This document shows, piece by piece, positions 63,918 through 64,000 of a DNA stretch of 64,000 bases. Numbering within the stretch: the stretch's first letter is position 1; every line of letters starts with the position of its first letter. Source of the DNA: UBA6170 sp942491385 (GTDB taxonomy: Bacteria > Chloroflexota > Anaerolineae > Anaerolineales > Anaerolineaceae). The notes under the pieces were generated by a model. The model did no database searches, was not told the origin of the DNA, and was given only the letters and a program-made list of their open reading frames with translations. Both the position numbers and the translations under genes were made by a program. Location: contig CALOAF010000002.1 in the NCBI GenBank assembly GCA_942491385.1, positions 310,001-374,000 of the forward strand, read 5' to 3'.

Positions 63918-64000
63918 ATGAGCGCTTATACCTATCCATTCAAATTTTCTGATGATGACAGCACATTCATCGAAGGCTCACTAATCCTGGAAAAGCCGCT
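63918..64000 (+). CDS. Start of an unidentified protein, 3'-partial
   Basis: ATG 63918 follows AAGGAG at 63904-63909 with eight-base spacing. The 27 visible residues (MSAYTYPFKFSDDDSTFIEG and on) suggest a soluble protein but are too few to identify. The rest lies outside the window. Confidence 0.6.
   Translation, partial: MSAYTYPFKFSDDDSTFIEGSLILEKP

Overview
The window reads as bacterial chromosome. Gene content (c-di-AMP cyclase beside Der and CoaE, SARP/STAND/WD40 regulator, fucosidase with a UROD-like gene, tandem reductive-dehalogenase-like proteins without Tat signals, many small lipoproteins and one- or two-TM proteins, tRNAs without encoded CCA) suggests a Chloroflexota (Anaerolineae-like) organism. 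This is an inference from protein character, not from a search.

Layout. (1) 1-3.9 kb: a plus-strand L-fucose utilisation set: the C-terminal part of a GH29 alpha-L-fucosidase with an unusual membrane tail, a mutarotase, a UROD-family protein and a nucleotidyltransferase-GHMP kinase fusion. (2) 4-6.6 kb: two small membrane proteins, then a 1.3 kb stretch without a believable gene that contains a dense run of ten small hairpins. (3) 6.6-13 kb: a MacAB-type efflux cassette (lipoprotein, adaptor, ATPase, permease) followed by a response regulator and histidine kinase. Nearly all of these are frameshifted as given, and the damage coincides with G7-G10 tracts. (4) 13-25 kb: a giant membrane-anchored SARP/STAND protein with 14 WD40 repeats, a secreted protein, a GAF-SpoIIE phosphatase, and three tandem reductive-dehalogenase-like iron-sulfur proteins divergent from a TetR regulator. 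(5) 25.3-29.5 kb: initiator tRNA and a three-subunit molybdenum hydroxylase operon. (6) 29.6-45 kb: housekeeping genes: coaE-cdaA-ybbR-der, a papain-fold protein lacking its catalytic cysteine, YitT, YhhN, era, a HerA-like ATPase, and dnaX-ybaB-recR. (7) 45-52 kb: YacP-like NYN protein, lipoprotein, tRNA-Arg, Hsp20, birA, gyrA. (8) 52.1-53.2 kb: tRNA-Val followed by decayed HEPN-like and DNA-methyltransferase-like remnants and a 56-residue membrane protein. (9) 53.7-63.3 kb: a 2869-residue cyclic beta-1,2-glucan synthase cotranscribed with a universal stress protein. The start of another gene lies at the right edge.

Connections. The fucose genes together could release, interconvert and activate a deoxy sugar. 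The efflux cassette with its two-component pair has the usual layout of a peptide- or drug-responsive exporter. The three RdhA-like proteins are probably induced by a ligand of the divergent TetR protein. The c-di-AMP cyclase and its YbbR partner form one compact operon with essential genes. The best candidates for something undescribed are the hairpin array at 5784-5966, the dehalogenase-like triplet, the nucleotidyltransferase-kinase fusion and the Cys-less papain-like protein.
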